NCBI GenBank assembly: GCA_003202005.1
Contig: QJJF01000001.1
Location: 837,099-901,098 of the forward strand
From: Williamsia faeni
GTDB lineage: Bacteria; Actinomycetota; Actinomycetes; Mycobacteriales; Mycobacteriaceae
Direction of reading: 5' to 3'
Length of the DNA: 64,000 nucleotides
The position numbers and the translations under genes are program-made. Shown one piece after another: positions 34,075 through 42,263 of the stretch. How positions within the stretch are numbered: the stretch's first letter is position 1; every line of letters starts with the position of its first letter. A model generated the notes under the pieces. The model saw only the letters and a program-made list of their open reading frames with translations, had not been told where the DNA came from and did not search any database.

Positions 34075-34713
34075 ATGGTTACACCACACAAGCAGTCGCT
34101 GCGTGACAGGAAGCGTGCTGCCACGTGGGCATCCATCCACGAGGCCGCGGCGGCCGCCGCGATGGAGCAGACCGACCTGTCGAAGGTAACGATCGAAGAG
34201 ATCGCCGACGCGGCCGGTATCTCGGCACGTACCTTCTTCAACTACTTTCCTTCCAAGGAAGACGCGATCCTCGGCCTTCGTACCCCCTACATCGATGACG
34301 CCACCGCCGCCGCATTTGTGATCGGCGACGATGACAATCTGATCGAGAAGGTGGCACTGCTTCTCTTCGACGTCTTCGAGAAGACAGCCGGCGGTGCCGG
34401 CGGGCGCAAGGTTCGCGTCGCACTGATGCATCGCTACCCCGACCTCGCGCGGATCCGACTACTCCACAGCGACCAGATCCGTGACCTCGCCCGCGCGCTC
34501 GTCGAGGCCCGCCTCGCCGAATCAAGTCGCTGGCAGCGGCGCCGGCACTCTGTTGACATCCAGGCAACCGCACAGATCCTGGTCACCGCGGGCCAGTCCG
34601 TGGTTCGCATCGCGGTCGATTGGTTGCTGACGGAACCCGAGGGGCACATCCCGCTCGACGAACTCGTACACCAGGCAGCGAAATCATTCACCACTATTCT
34701 CGAGGAGGCATAG
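34075..34713 (+). CDS. TetR-family transcriptional regulator
   Basis: A 212-residue regulator. The N-terminal helix-turn-helix reads VTIEEIADAAGISARTFFNYFPSKEDAI, the form common in actinobacterial TetR proteins. The remainder is a helical ligand-binding domain. It is directly followed, without gap, by a drug-efflux MFS gene, so it is most likely the local repressor of that pump. The ATG at 34075 follows an A+T-rich promoter with a dyad at 34042-34055. Confidence 0.9.
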   Translation: MVTPHKQSLRDRKRAATWASIHEAAAAAAMEQTDLSKVTIEEIADAAGISARTFFNYFPSKEDAILGLRTPYIDDATAAAFVIGDDDNLIEKVALLLFDVFEKTAGGAGGRKVRVALMHRYPDLARIRLLHSDQIRDLARALVEARLAESSRWQRRRHSVDIQATAQILVTAGQSVVRIAVDWLLTEPEGHIPLDELVHQAAKSFTTILEEA

Positions 34714-36303
34714 ATGGCAGTCGATATCCCGGCAGCGCACGCGCCGAAGACCGAACAACCCGAGGCCTCCCATCGCACGGTGCTGTTGATGTTCGGCGGG
34801 CTGATGGTGGCCATGCTGCTGGCTTCGCTGAACACCACCGTGATGAGCGCGGCCCTGCCGACCATCGTCGGTGAATTGCATGGCACCGACCTGATGTCCT
34901 GGGTCATCACGTCGTACATCCTGGCGTCCACGATCGTCATGCCCATCTATGGCAAACTCGGCGACCAATTCGGCCGAAAGCCGTTGCTGATCGTCGCCAT
35001 CTCCATCTTCACCGTCGCTTCGATGATCGGCGCGCTTGCCCCGAACATGTTGGTACTCATCATCGCCCGGACCATGCAGGGCCTCGGCGCCGGCGGACTG
35101 ATGATCCTCTCCCAGGCCACCATCGCCGATGTCGTCCCGGCCCGCGACCGCGGCCGTTACGCCGGCATCATGGGCGGGGTCTTTGCCGTCTCGTCGGTCG
35201 CCGGCCCGCTCCTGGGCGGATGGCTCACCGAAGGCCCCGGCTGGCGCTGGACATTGTGGATCAATCTCCCGCTGGGGGCGCTGGCGATCATTGCCGCGAT
35301 CGCATTTCTGCATCCGCCGAGGGTCACCCAGGTCAAACGCAAGATCGACCTCCTCGGAATGGCCACACTGGCCGTCGCCACCAGCGGCGTGGTACTCATC
35401 GCCAGCTGGGGTGGATCCAAGTACGCATGGACGTCACCGGCCATCATCGGACTCGTGATCGCCACCATCGCCGCGTGGTTGATCGTTATCGGAGTCGAGA
35501 GCCGTGCGGCCGAACCGATCATGCCGCTGGACCTCTTCCGGAAACGGAGCTTCAACCTCACCACGATCGCCGGCCTGTTCGCCGGTATCGGATTGTTCGG
35601 CGTCATCTCGTACATGCCGACCTATCTGCAGATGGCACTGGGCGTCAGCTCCACCCACGCCGGACTCCTGATGGTTCCGATGATGACCACCATGCTCGTG
35701 TGCTCCATCATCACGGGCCGAACCGTCACGCGCACAGGCCGCTACAAGATATTGCCGATCGTCGGCTCACTGCTCATCAGCCTCAGTCTCGTTCTGCTGG
35801 CACAGGTCGCACTGTCGACCCCGACCTGGTTGATCTGCGTCTGCCTCGGACTCCTCGGCGGTGGATTGGGTATGAGCATCCAGATCCTGATCCTGATCGT
35901 GCAGAACACGTTCCCGTACAGCCTTGTCGGAACGGCAACGGCAGCCAACAACTACTTCCGCCAGATCGGCGCCTCACTCGGCGCCGCGCTGGTGGGTAGC
36001 ATCTTCGTCGCCCGCCTCACGGATATCCTCACCGGCGAGCTTCCCGCCAACATCACCGGGGCGGGTGATGGCACCAAATCGCTGACACCCGAAGTGGTTC
36101 ACGGTCTCCCGGCCGCGATACAGGATCCGATCGTCAACGCGTACAACGAAGCACTCATGCCGGTGTACCTCTACATCAGTCCGCTGCTCGTGATCGGCGC
36201 GATCCTGCTCTGCTTCGTGGTCGAGAAGCCCTTGGCCACAACGGTTCAGCATGACGAAGCCGACGCTTCGACCACCGACGAGGCGGTCGCTGCCACACCA
36301 TAG
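34714..36303 (+). CDS. DHA2-type (EmrB/QacA) MFS multidrug efflux transporter
   Basis: A 529-residue MFS protein with 14 predicted helices. Family motifs include LLASLNTTVMSAALPTIVGE in helix 1, the motif A-like GKLGDQFGRKPLL, and motif C in GVFAVSSVAGPLLGGWLTE. It should export drugs or other hydrophobic compounds using the proton gradient. The start follows GAGGAGG and abuts the tetR stop. The C-terminal tail is acidic. An AlkD-like gene follows after nine bases, so it may be part of the same transcript. Confidence 0.92.
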   Translation: MAVDIPAAHAPKTEQPEASHRTVLLMFGGLMVAMLLASLNTTVMSAALPTIVGELHGTDLMSWVITSYILASTIVMPIYGKLGDQFGRKPLLIVAISIFTVASMIGALAPNMLVLIIARTMQGLGAGGLMILSQATIADVVPARDRGRYAGIMGGVFAVSSVAGPLLGGWLTEGPGWRWTLWINLPLGALAIIAAIAFLHPPRVTQVKRKIDLLGMATLAVATSGVVLIASWGGSKYAWTSPAIIGLVIATIAAWLIVIGVESRAAEPIMPLDLFRKRSFNLTTIAGLFAGIGLFGVISYMPTYLQMALGVSSTHAGLLMVPMMTTMLVCSIITGRTVTRTGRYKILPIVGSLLISLSLVLLAQVALSTPTWLICVCLGLLGGGLGMSIQILILIVQNTFPYSLVGTATAANNYFRQIGASLGAALVGSIFVARLTDILTGELPANITGAGDGTKSLTPEVVHGLPAAIQDPIVNAYNEALMPVYLYISPLLVIGAILLCFVVEKPLATTVQHDEADASTTDEAVAATP

Positions 36304-36312
36304 GGTGGCGGC

Positions 36313-37404
36313 ATGCCGTTTGCCGATGAACTACTCGGGCCCGATGCAGTGGCCGGGCTGGCGCGATGCCTCACCCTTGGTGGGCATCGCGCCACCGAGA
36401 CCAAGACGACCTCGGCAGTATTCGACGGGATGGCACTCAAGGCCCGGTCCGATCTGGTGCGCGATGCCCTGATCGCCGACCTCCCGGATGCCTTCGACGA
36501 GTTCGTGGCCGCGGTCAACACGCTCATCGCACAACCCGAGTGCACCGGCTGGATGATCTGGCCGATCACCGAAGCGGTTGCCGTCCGCTCCACCGAGGCC
36601 GGCACCGCCAAGGCATTCGACACCGGCCTGGTACTTCTGAGGAAGCTGACACCACGCCTGACCGCCGAGTTCGCGCTGCGGACCATGCTGATCGCCGACG
36701 TCGACCGCACGCTGGCCACCGCACTGCGGTGGACCACGTCCAAAGACGAACACGTTCGACGCCTGGCCAGCGAGGGCACCCGGCAATACCTGCCCTGGGC
36801 CCGCCGGGTGCCGGCGCTGATGCAACGGCCCGAGGCGACCGCACCCATCATCGACGCGCTCTACCGCGATCCGAGTGACTACGTCCGCCGATCGGTCGCC
36901 AATCACCTCAACGATCTGAGCCGGCAGCACGCCGCCATCGTCGTCGACACCGCCGCTCGCTGGCTGGCCGCACCCGATGCCAACACCCCACGTCTCGTCC
37001 GGCACGGGCTCCGGACCCTGATCAAACGCGGCGACCCCGATGCACTCTCCCTGCTCGGCTTTGCCGCTCCCGCAGCCATCACCGTGACCGATGTGGATAT
37101 CGATCCCCGGGTGCGCATCGGCGACAAGCTGACGTTGACCGCCGTCGTCCGCAACAGCGGCGACGAGCCCGTGAATGTGGTGATCGACTACAGCATCGGC
37201 TTCCGAAAGGCCAACGGCACGATTGTTCACAAGGTGTTCAAGTTGGCTGCCAGATCACTCGCTCCACATGAGCAGATCGCGATCTCGAAGTCGCATTCGT
37301 TTGCGCCGATCACCACGCGTCGCTACCACCCAGGTGCCCACGAACTGGCACTACAGGTCAATGGCCGACGAATGGCCCTGGCGCAATTCGATCTTCACCT
37401 TTGA
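36313..37404 (+). CDS. HEAT-repeat DNA alkylation repair-like protein (AlkC/AlkD family)
   Basis: A 363-residue helical-repeat protein of the DNA alkylation repair (COG4335) type. Repeated helical pairs include EHVRRLASEGTRQYLPWARRVPAL, DPSDYVRRSVANHLNDLSR and VRHGLRTLIKRGDPDALSLLGF. A C-terminal beta-rich domain (about 255-363) begins ITVTDVDIDPRVRIGDKLTL, resembling the Ig-like extension of AlkC-type glycosylases. It probably excises alkylated purines. It follows the MFS pump by nine bases, behind an AGGGTGG site. Confidence 0.8.
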   Translation: MPFADELLGPDAVAGLARCLTLGGHRATETKTTSAVFDGMALKARSDLVRDALIADLPDAFDEFVAAVNTLIAQPECTGWMIWPITEAVAVRSTEAGTAKAFDTGLVLLRKLTPRLTAEFALRTMLIADVDRTLATALRWTTSKDEHVRRLASEGTRQYLPWARRVPALMQRPEATAPIIDALYRDPSDYVRRSVANHLNDLSRQHAAIVVDTAARWLAAPDANTPRLVRHGLRTLIKRGDPDALSLLGFAAPAAITVTDVDIDPRVRIGDKLTLTAVVRNSGDEPVNVVIDYSIGFRKANGTIVHKVFKLAARSLAPHEQIAISKSHSFAPITTRRYHPGAHELALQVNGRRMALAQFDLHL

Positions 37405-37489
37405 GATCAGCCCGAGCCGATCGAAGGCACTGGTGGCGAGGTTTGTCGCCCGAAGTCCGAATTGCGTGATGTGCGAACGCTGCGCCCTC

Positions 37490-37543
37490 CTGTTATCTTG
37501 CTGTTATCTACCCTGGCTGTTCTATCGGTCAGGACCAGTCCTG
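37490..37543 (+). promoter_or_regulatory. Phased direct repeats and palindrome upstream of the mycolyltransferase
   Basis: CTGTTATCT occurs at 37490-37498 and 37501-37509, one helical turn apart, with a related CTGTTCTATC at 37517. A perfect dyad, CAGGAC-CA-GTCCTG, follows at 37530-37543. This looks like a response-regulator-type direct-repeat site plus an operator, but no regulator is assigned. Confidence 0.4.
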
Positions 37544-37586
37544 TTTCATGTGGACTACCCACGTCACGACGTACAAAAGGAAACTG

Positions 37587-38543
37587 ATGCGAGCAAAGTC
37601 TGCCTGGCGAAAGATTGTCGCCGGCTCCCTTGCCCTTGTTGCCGGAGTAGCTGTCTCTGTTGCTGCGGCTCCGGGCACTGCCTCGGCTGCTTCGCAGACC
37701 GTCCAGGTCTACTCCGCCTCGATGGGGAAGAGCATCCCCGTCAAGGTCCTCTCGCCCGGCGGCAACAACAACGCCACGCTGTATCTGCTCGACGGCCTGC
37801 GCGCGCCCAACAACAACAGCGGCTGGCTGATGGAGACCGACGTCGAGCGCTTCTTCGCCGGCAAGAACGTCAACGTCGCCATTCCGTTCGGGGGCGGCGG
37901 CAGCTTCTACACCGACTGGCAGCAGGATGACCCGACTCTGGGCCGTCAGAAGTGGGAGACGTTCCTGACTCGGGAACTGCCCGCATACATGAAGGACAAC
38001 TTCGGCAGCGACAACCATCGCAACGCGGTCGCCGGCCTGTCGATGAGCGGCACCTCCGCGCTCAACCTGGCCAGCAAGCACCCGGACTTCTACCAGGGCG
38101 TGGCTTCGTACAGTGGTTACCCGACGGTCAGCTCGCCCGGCTTTGCCCAGGGCATCGCAGCTTCGGTGATCGAAATGGGCGGCAATCCCGTCAACATGTG
38201 GGGCATCTGGCCCGGCGGTGCGTGGATCGAGAACGACCCCTCGCTGCACGCGGGTAATCTGCGCGGCAAGCGCGTCTATGTCTCTTCGGGCACGGGTTCG
38301 CCGAGCACCAACCCGGCCTTCAATCCGGCCAGTTCCGCGTTTGATCCGGTGAAGTTCTCCCAGATGGTGCCGCTGGAGACAGCTGCGTCCATCAGCAGCC
38401 AGCTCTACATCACGAGCCTGCAGGCAGCCGGCGTCAATCCGCAGACCCACATCACGCCTGAGGGTGTGCACTGGTGGAGCTACTGGCAGGACCGCCTCAA
38501 AGAGTCCTGGTACGGCACACTGGCTCCGTCACTCGGGGTCTGA
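37587..38543 (+). CDS. Antigen 85-family mycolyltransferase (secreted esterase)
   Basis: A 318-residue alpha/beta-hydrolase. The Sec signal peptide ends near ASA at residue 34. The nucleophile is Ser152 in AGLSMSG, with the catalytic His near the C-terminus in GVHWWSYW. LLDGLRA and the NNNSGW loop match antigen 85 proteins, which transfer mycolic acids to trehalose and arabinogalactan in the cell envelope. The ATG at 37587 follows AAAAGGAAA. It is monocistronic, ending at a perfect hairpin. This gene is strong evidence for a mycolate-bearing host. Confidence 0.92.
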   Translation: MRAKSAWRKIVAGSLALVAGVAVSVAAAPGTASAASQTVQVYSASMGKSIPVKVLSPGGNNNATLYLLDGLRAPNNNSGWLMETDVERFFAGKNVNVAIPFGGGGSFYTDWQQDDPTLGRQKWETFLTRELPAYMKDNFGSDNHRNAVAGLSMSGTSALNLASKHPDFYQGVASYSGYPTVSSPGFAQGIAASVIEMGGNPVNMWGIWPGGAWIENDPSLHAGNLRGKRVYVSSGTGSPSTNPAFNPASSAFDPVKFSQMVPLETAASISSQLYITSLQAAGVNPQTHITPEGVHWWSYWQDRLKESWYGTLAPSLGV

Positions 38544-38562
38544 TACCCAGATCAGCAAGCAC

Positions 38563-38600
38563 ATCGGCCGCGATTCGGAAACTTCCGAATCGCGGCCGAT
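38563..38600 (+). terminator. Perfect intrinsic terminator after the mycolyltransferase
   Basis: Eighteen-base arms, starting ATCGGCCGCGATTCGGAA, pair perfectly around a two-base gap and are followed by TGTTTTG. It lies 20 bases after the stop and before the convergent DUF427 gene. Confidence 0.85.
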
Positions 38601-38619
38601 TGTTTTGTGGCCGGGTTGG

Positions 38620-38988
38620 TCAGGAGACCGTGATGACCACCTTGTCCGGATAGAACGCGAGGTGACCCGCGATCTCGGAGACATCGTCGTAGGGCTCGGT
38701 GTAGGTCCAGGCGGCGTCCTCGATGACACCGTCCGGGGTCACGAGGTCGTAGTAGGTCGCGTCGCCCTTGTACGGGCAGTACGTCTCTGTGTCACTGTGC
38801 CGGAGCAGCGACGGATCGACGGCTGTCAGCGGAATGTACGCCACCGGCGGATACGAGGCCTCCTGCAGTGTCAGCGACTTGGCGGTGTCGGCAACGATGG
38901 TGTCACCGGACCGAATCCGGACCTGGCCGGCTGTGGGCTCCACGGTGATCGGATGGGTGTCGTCGGGTATCAATCGGGTCTTGGCCAT
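38620..38988 (-). CDS. DUF427 domain protein
   Basis: A 122-residue protein made almost entirely of one DUF427 domain. Characteristic segments are VRIRSGDTIVADT, LRHSDTETYCPYKGDATYYDL and AWTYTEPYDDVSEIAGHLAFY. The Tyr-Cys-Pro-Tyr-Lys-Gly stretch is conserved in the family. The biochemical function is unknown. It is a single gene, convergent to the mycolyltransferase; the next gene on this strand starts upstream at 39837. Confidence 0.85.
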   Translation of the reverse strand: MAKTRLIPDDTHPITVEPTAGQVRIRSGDTIVADTAKSLTLQEASYPPVAYIPLTAVDPSLLRHSDTETYCPYKGDATYYDLVTPDGVIEDAAWTYTEPYDDVSEIAGHLAFYPDKVVITVS

Positions 38989-39051
38989 GTGATGTGCCTC
39001 TCTGGTCTGTGTCGGTCAACCACCCCGCCGGCCGATGCATTCCATGGTGAC

Positions 39052-39837
39052 TCAGAGCTGACGGAGATACTGTGCCGTCTTGTCGTCGGCCGGGTAGAAA
39101 CTCTCGACACTCAACTCGTCGACGGTGACGTCGAGCGGGGTCCCGAATGTGGTCACCGTGCTGAGGAACAGCAGTTCGGAGTCGTCGGCGCGCAACCGCA
39201 GGTAGACCGCGACGTCACCGGCCAGGGCCGGGTCATCGCCGGTGTCCTCGGTGTACGGATACGCCTGCAACTCGGCCAGCAACTGGATCAGAACGGGGTC
39301 GCCGGTCACCTTGATCTGACGGTCCAGGCGATCGAACAGATGGCGCCGCCACTGGCCGATGTTGACGATCCGGTCGCCGAGTCCCCGCGGATCGAGGCTG
39401 AATTTCAGGACGTTGAACGGCGCTTCGAGGAGGTCGTCGGGCGCGTCCTGGGTGAGCAGTGCCACGGCCGCGTTGGCGTCGACCAGATTCCAGTGCCGGT
39501 CGACGGCCAGCGCGGGATACGGCTCCGTGGCAGTCAGGACCTGTCGCAAAGCGCTGCGCACCATGGTCATTCGGTCACTGTCCAGCGGCGACTCCCCGTA
39601 GCTCGGGGCAAAACCCGCGGCCAGCAGCATCTGGTTCCGCTCCCGCAGCGGTACGTCGAGATGCTCGGCGAGCCGCAGCACCATCGGCCGGCTCGGTGCC
39701 GAGCGGCCGGTCTCCAGAAAGCTGAGGTGCCGCGCCGAGACCTCGGCGACCGATGCCAGTTCCAGTTGTGGAACCTTCCGATTGATTCGCCACTGCCGCA
39801 ACAGATCCCCGAACAGGTAGCGCTGCTCGTCGGCCAT
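39052..39837 (-). CDS. XRE-family regulator with MmyB-like ligand-binding domain
   Basis: A 261-residue regulator. The N-terminal HTH has FGDLLRQWRINRKVPQLELASVAEVSARHLSFLE. The C-terminal MmyB-like (MLTR) ligand-binding domain has NAAVALLTQDAPDDLLEAPFNVLKFSLDPRGL. Members of this family are often paired head-to-head with short-chain dehydrogenases and bind fatty-acid-like ligands; here the divergent SDR 103 bases away fits exactly. It likely regulates the SDR. Confidence 0.9.
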   Translation of the reverse strand: MADEQRYLFGDLLRQWRINRKVPQLELASVAEVSARHLSFLETGRSAPSRPMVLRLAEHLDVPLRERNQMLLAAGFAPSYGESPLDSDRMTMVRSALRQVLTATEPYPALAVDRHWNLVDANAAVALLTQDAPDDLLEAPFNVLKFSLDPRGLGDRIVNIGQWRRHLFDRLDRQIKVTGDPVLIQLLAELQAYPYTEDTGDDPALAGDVAVYLRLRADDSELLFLSTVTTFGTPLDVTVDELSVESFYPADDKTAQYLRQL

Positions 39838-39940
39838 CGTTCACATCCCTCGAGTGATTGTCTGTGGAGCATTATCAACCTTGCGCCCACTGCGGGCACC
39901 TATGATCGGGCGCGGACCACCGACACCACAGGAGCGAATC

Positions 39941-40702
39941 ATGAGCGTGCTCGACCGTTTCCGGATCGACGACAAGGTTGTGATCGTCACCGGCGCATCA
40001 TCAGGGTTGGGTGTTGCGTTTGCCAAGGGGTTCGCCGAGGCCGGCGCCCGGGTGGTGCTCGCGGCGCGCCGCGCCGACAAACTCGAGCAGACCGCGAAGC
40101 TGGTCGAGTCGGTGGGCGGAACTGCCTTGACCGTGGCCACCGACATCTCCGATCACACCCAGGTCAACGCCCTCGTCGATGCCGCGATGGCCGAGTTCGG
40201 GCAGGTCGACGTGTTGATCAACAATGCCGGGGTGGGTACCGCATTCCCGGCCACCCGGGAGACACCCGAACAATTCCAGTCGGTCATCGACATCAACCTG
40301 AACGGTTCGTACTGGGCCGCGCAGGCGTGCGGACGGGTGATGACACCGGGAAGCTCGATCCTCAACATCTCGAGCATCCTCGGTATCACCACCGCCGGTC
40401 TCCCGCAGGCCGCGTACTCGGCGAGCAAGGCTGCCGTCTCCGGACTCACCCGCGATCTCGCCCAGCAGTGGGGCAGCCGAAAAGGCATCCGTGTCAATGC
40501 CATTGCACCCGGATTCTTCGAATCCGAGATGACCGACAGCTACCACGACGGCTACCTCGAATCCATGGCACCCCGGCTGATCCTGGGCCGCACGGGCGAT
40601 CCCGAAGAGCTGGCCGCCACCGCGATCTGGCTGGCCTCACCGGCAGGCGGGTATGTCACCGGCCAGACCATCGTCGTCGACGGTGGCGTCACCATCACCT
40701 AG
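39941..40702 (+). CDS. Short-chain dehydrogenase/reductase
   Basis: A 253-residue classical SDR. It has the cofactor motif VTGASSGLGVAFAKGF, NNAG, the catalytic Ser in ILNISSILG and the YSASK tetrad (Tyr and Lys). It ends with the usual VTGQTIVVDGG. An Ala-Arg-Arg after the second strand (LAARRADKL) suggests NADP(H). The substrate is unknown. The ATG at 39941 follows AGGAGCG. It diverges from the MmyB-type regulator, and its stop codon overlaps the stop of the convergent SnoaL gene. Confidence 0.9.
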   Translation: MSVLDRFRIDDKVVIVTGASSGLGVAFAKGFAEAGARVVLAARRADKLEQTAKLVESVGGTALTVATDISDHTQVNALVDAAMAEFGQVDVLINNAGVGTAFPATRETPEQFQSVIDINLNGSYWAAQACGRVMTPGSSILNISSILGITTAGLPQAAYSASKAAVSGLTRDLAQQWGSRKGIRVNAIAPGFFESEMTDSYHDGYLESMAPRLILGRTGDPEELAATAIWLASPAGGYVTGQTIVVDGGVTIT

Positions 40703-41091
40703 CCGGGCATCTTGTCGATGAATCCGTAGACGCTGGTGATCTTGTTGTCGCTGTCGACGGCGGCCACGTCGAACCCGACCACCAACGGCTCGGCACCCGG
40801 CTCCGGCACCAGTTCCCACGTGAACCGGGCGATGTTGTGGTGGGTGTCGAGTACGTCTCCGCGGACGAACTGCAGTCCGCCGAATTGCTCCTGGGCGCCG
40901 GCGATCACCTGATCGATCGCGTCCACACCGCTGACCGACGCCAGCGGATCGGTATACACGCCGTCCTTCGCCCAGGCGGTGTCGATCAACTCTCGCCGAA
41001 CGGCGGCATCGGTCTCGTTCCACGCGGCCAGATATTGATCGATCAGCGCGGACGCCGCTTGTTCATGCGCGTTCGAAATTGTGTCGGTCAT
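40699..41091 (-). CDS. SnoaL-like / NTF2-fold protein
   Basis: A 130-residue NTF2-like protein. The N-terminal helices read LIDQYLAAWNETDAAVRRELIDTAWAKDGVYTDP, then a curved sheet ending KITSVYGFIDKMPG. The fold occurs in polyketide cyclases and in many binding proteins of unknown role. It is convergent with the SDR, sharing the CTAG at 40699-40702 for both stops. It may belong functionally with the SDR, but no catalytic residues can be named with confidence. Confidence 0.82.
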   Translation of the reverse strand: MTDTISNAHEQAASALIDQYLAAWNETDAAVRRELIDTAWAKDGVYTDPLASVSGVDAIDQVIAGAQEQFGGLQFVRGDVLDTHHNIARFTWELVPEPGAEPLVVGFDVAAVDSDNKITSVYGFIDKMPG

Positions 41092-41191
41092 CGTTTCGCT
41101 CCTTCATCTGAGGTGTTCTGCGTTGGCGAAAACAATGCTGCCCGTGGCAGGTGCCTTCCGGCGATGACGTCAGAGGTAAGTATTTCGGCAC

Positions 41192-41217
41192 GTTTGTGGC
41201 ACATCCGATTCGGGCAT
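41192..41217 (+). promoter_or_regulatory. SigF-like promoter before the 49-residue gene
   Basis: GTTT (41192-41195), 16 bases, then GGGCAT (41212-41217). This resembles the actinobacterial SigF consensus GTTT-N15-17-GGGTAT with one mismatch. The mRNA start would fall within a few bases of the ATG at 41227, so the transcript could be nearly leaderless. Confidence 0.4.
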
Positions 41218-41226
41218 GCTCCGGAC

Positions 41227-41376
41227 ATGACCTTTCCCCACGAGAACGAGAAGCCCATCGGTGAGACCGAGGAGACAGCCAAGGAAAAGGACGCGTACGA
41301 GGCGGCACAGCACGGAGCCGACCGGGAACGCGACCACGCCGTCGGAGGAACCGAAGGCACCACCGACGGTCAGTAA
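41227..41376 (+). CDS. 49-residue conserved small protein, paralogue of 54246-54395
   Basis: A short acidic, hydrophilic protein of exactly 49 residues. It begins MTFPHENEKPIGETEE and ends HAVGGTEGTTDGQ. A second gene of identical length at 54246 shares 26 of 49 positions, including PIGET, YEA, HG, HA-GGT and the terminal DGQ. Conservation over the full length indicates a real gene, though it is not a family I can name. It lacks hydrophobic segments or cysteines and is probably disordered and cytoplasmic. A SigF-like promoter just upstream hints at stress or stationary-phase expression. Confidence 0.75.
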   Translation: MTFPHENEKPIGETEETAKEKDAYEAAQHGADRERDHAVGGTEGTTDGQ

Positions 41377-41474
41377 TTTGCAGTCCAAAGCCCTTCGCGG
41401 CACCCATAATTCGCAATTCCCCACCGTTTGTTGCATCCGCTAACAATGCGCGGTCGTACTCGCGGCGTCTACGA

Positions 41475-41484
41475 TTGTCGACAA
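41475..41484. promoter_or_regulatory. Candidate GntR operator upstream of gntR
   Basis: TTGTCGACAA is a perfect 10-base dyad 43 bases before the GTG start. It resembles FadR-subfamily GntR sites of the TnGTn(0-3)ACnA type. A matching CTGTCGACAA lies before the amidase gene at 42246. Confidence 0.5.
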
Positions 41485-41526
41485 AATCGCGATAGTCGCC
41501 CAGCGGCGGAAGGACGAGGCCCACCA

Positions 41527-42207
41527 GTGGCTGTGCCAAGTAGGTCAATTGATGAACACGGGCTCCCGGTCAGCCTGGTCGATGTCGCGGGCCGTCGCAT
41601 CCGGGAATCGATTCTCTCCGGGGCACTGAAACCCGGTGACAAGATCGTCGAGGAACAGCTCTGCGCCAGCCTCGGGATCAGCCGGGCACCACTGCGCGAG
41701 GCGCTGCGACTACTCGGTCAGCAAGGGCTGGTCGAGCATCTGCCGCGTCGCGGATCCCGGGTCACCGAGTGGTCACCGCAGGACATCCTGCAACTGTTCG
41801 AACTGCGTCACATCCTCGAGCGGCATGCCATCGAATCGGCACTCCCACTCGCTGATCTGACAACGGATCTCGATCCGGTCCGGGCGGCACTCGACGACAT
41901 GCGGGTGGCCGCGAGGCGAGACGACGACCTGGAGAAGGACGACGCTCACCGCCGCTTCCATGCATCCGTCGTCGGGCTGGCCGGCAACCGGCAACTCGAT
42001 ATCGCCATGGAGCCGATCCTGCTCAAGCTCCAGCTCCCGATGGCCATCAATCTTCGCAACGAAGCACGGGTGCATGAGCCCGCCGACGGAATCCGTCGGC
42101 ACGAATACGTTCTCGAGGCCCTGGAAACAAACGATCCGAAAATAGCGGTCGCAGCTGCCAAAAACCATGGTCAGCTCGATTTCCTGGACCTAGAGAGCAC
42201 CTCCTAA
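41527..42207 (+). CDS. GntR-family (FadR/FCD subfamily) transcriptional regulator
   Basis: A 226-residue regulator. The winged helix (about 15-75) has RRIRESILSGALKPGDKIVEEQLCASLGISRAPLREAL and RRGSRV. The C-terminal FCD helical domain has FELRHILERHAIESA and a DDAHRRFHASVV segment with likely metal or effector contacts. The start is a GTG with GAGG seven bases upstream; the frame begins earlier at 41428. It leads the amidase-hydrolase-permease cluster and probably controls it through the shared dyads. Confidence 0.88.
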   Translation: MAVPSRSIDEHGLPVSLVDVAGRRIRESILSGALKPGDKIVEEQLCASLGISRAPLREALRLLGQQGLVEHLPRRGSRVTEWSPQDILQLFELRHILERHAIESALPLADLTTDLDPVRAALDDMRVAARRDDDLEKDDAHRRFHASVVGLAGNRQLDIAMEPILLKLQLPMAINLRNEARVHEPADGIRRHEYVLEALETNDPKIAVAAAKNHGQLDFLDLESTS

Positions 42208-42245
42208 CACAATCGATACACAGCCGTTCCGCGGTTGGCACCATT

Positions 42246-42255
42246 CTGTCGACAA
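42246..42255. promoter_or_regulatory. Candidate GntR operator upstream of the amidase gene
   Basis: CTGTCGACAA shares nine of ten bases with the dyad upstream of gntR at 41475. It lies eight bases before the amidase ATG, where bound repressor would block transcription or initiation. Confidence 0.45.
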
Positions 42256-42263
42256 TCGACATT

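Noticed and set aside
38464-41376. A 970-codon open frame on the plus strand
   Set aside because: It runs antisense through DUF427 and the XRE regulator and out of frame through the SDR, all with clear family motifs. Only its last 49 codons match a real small gene.
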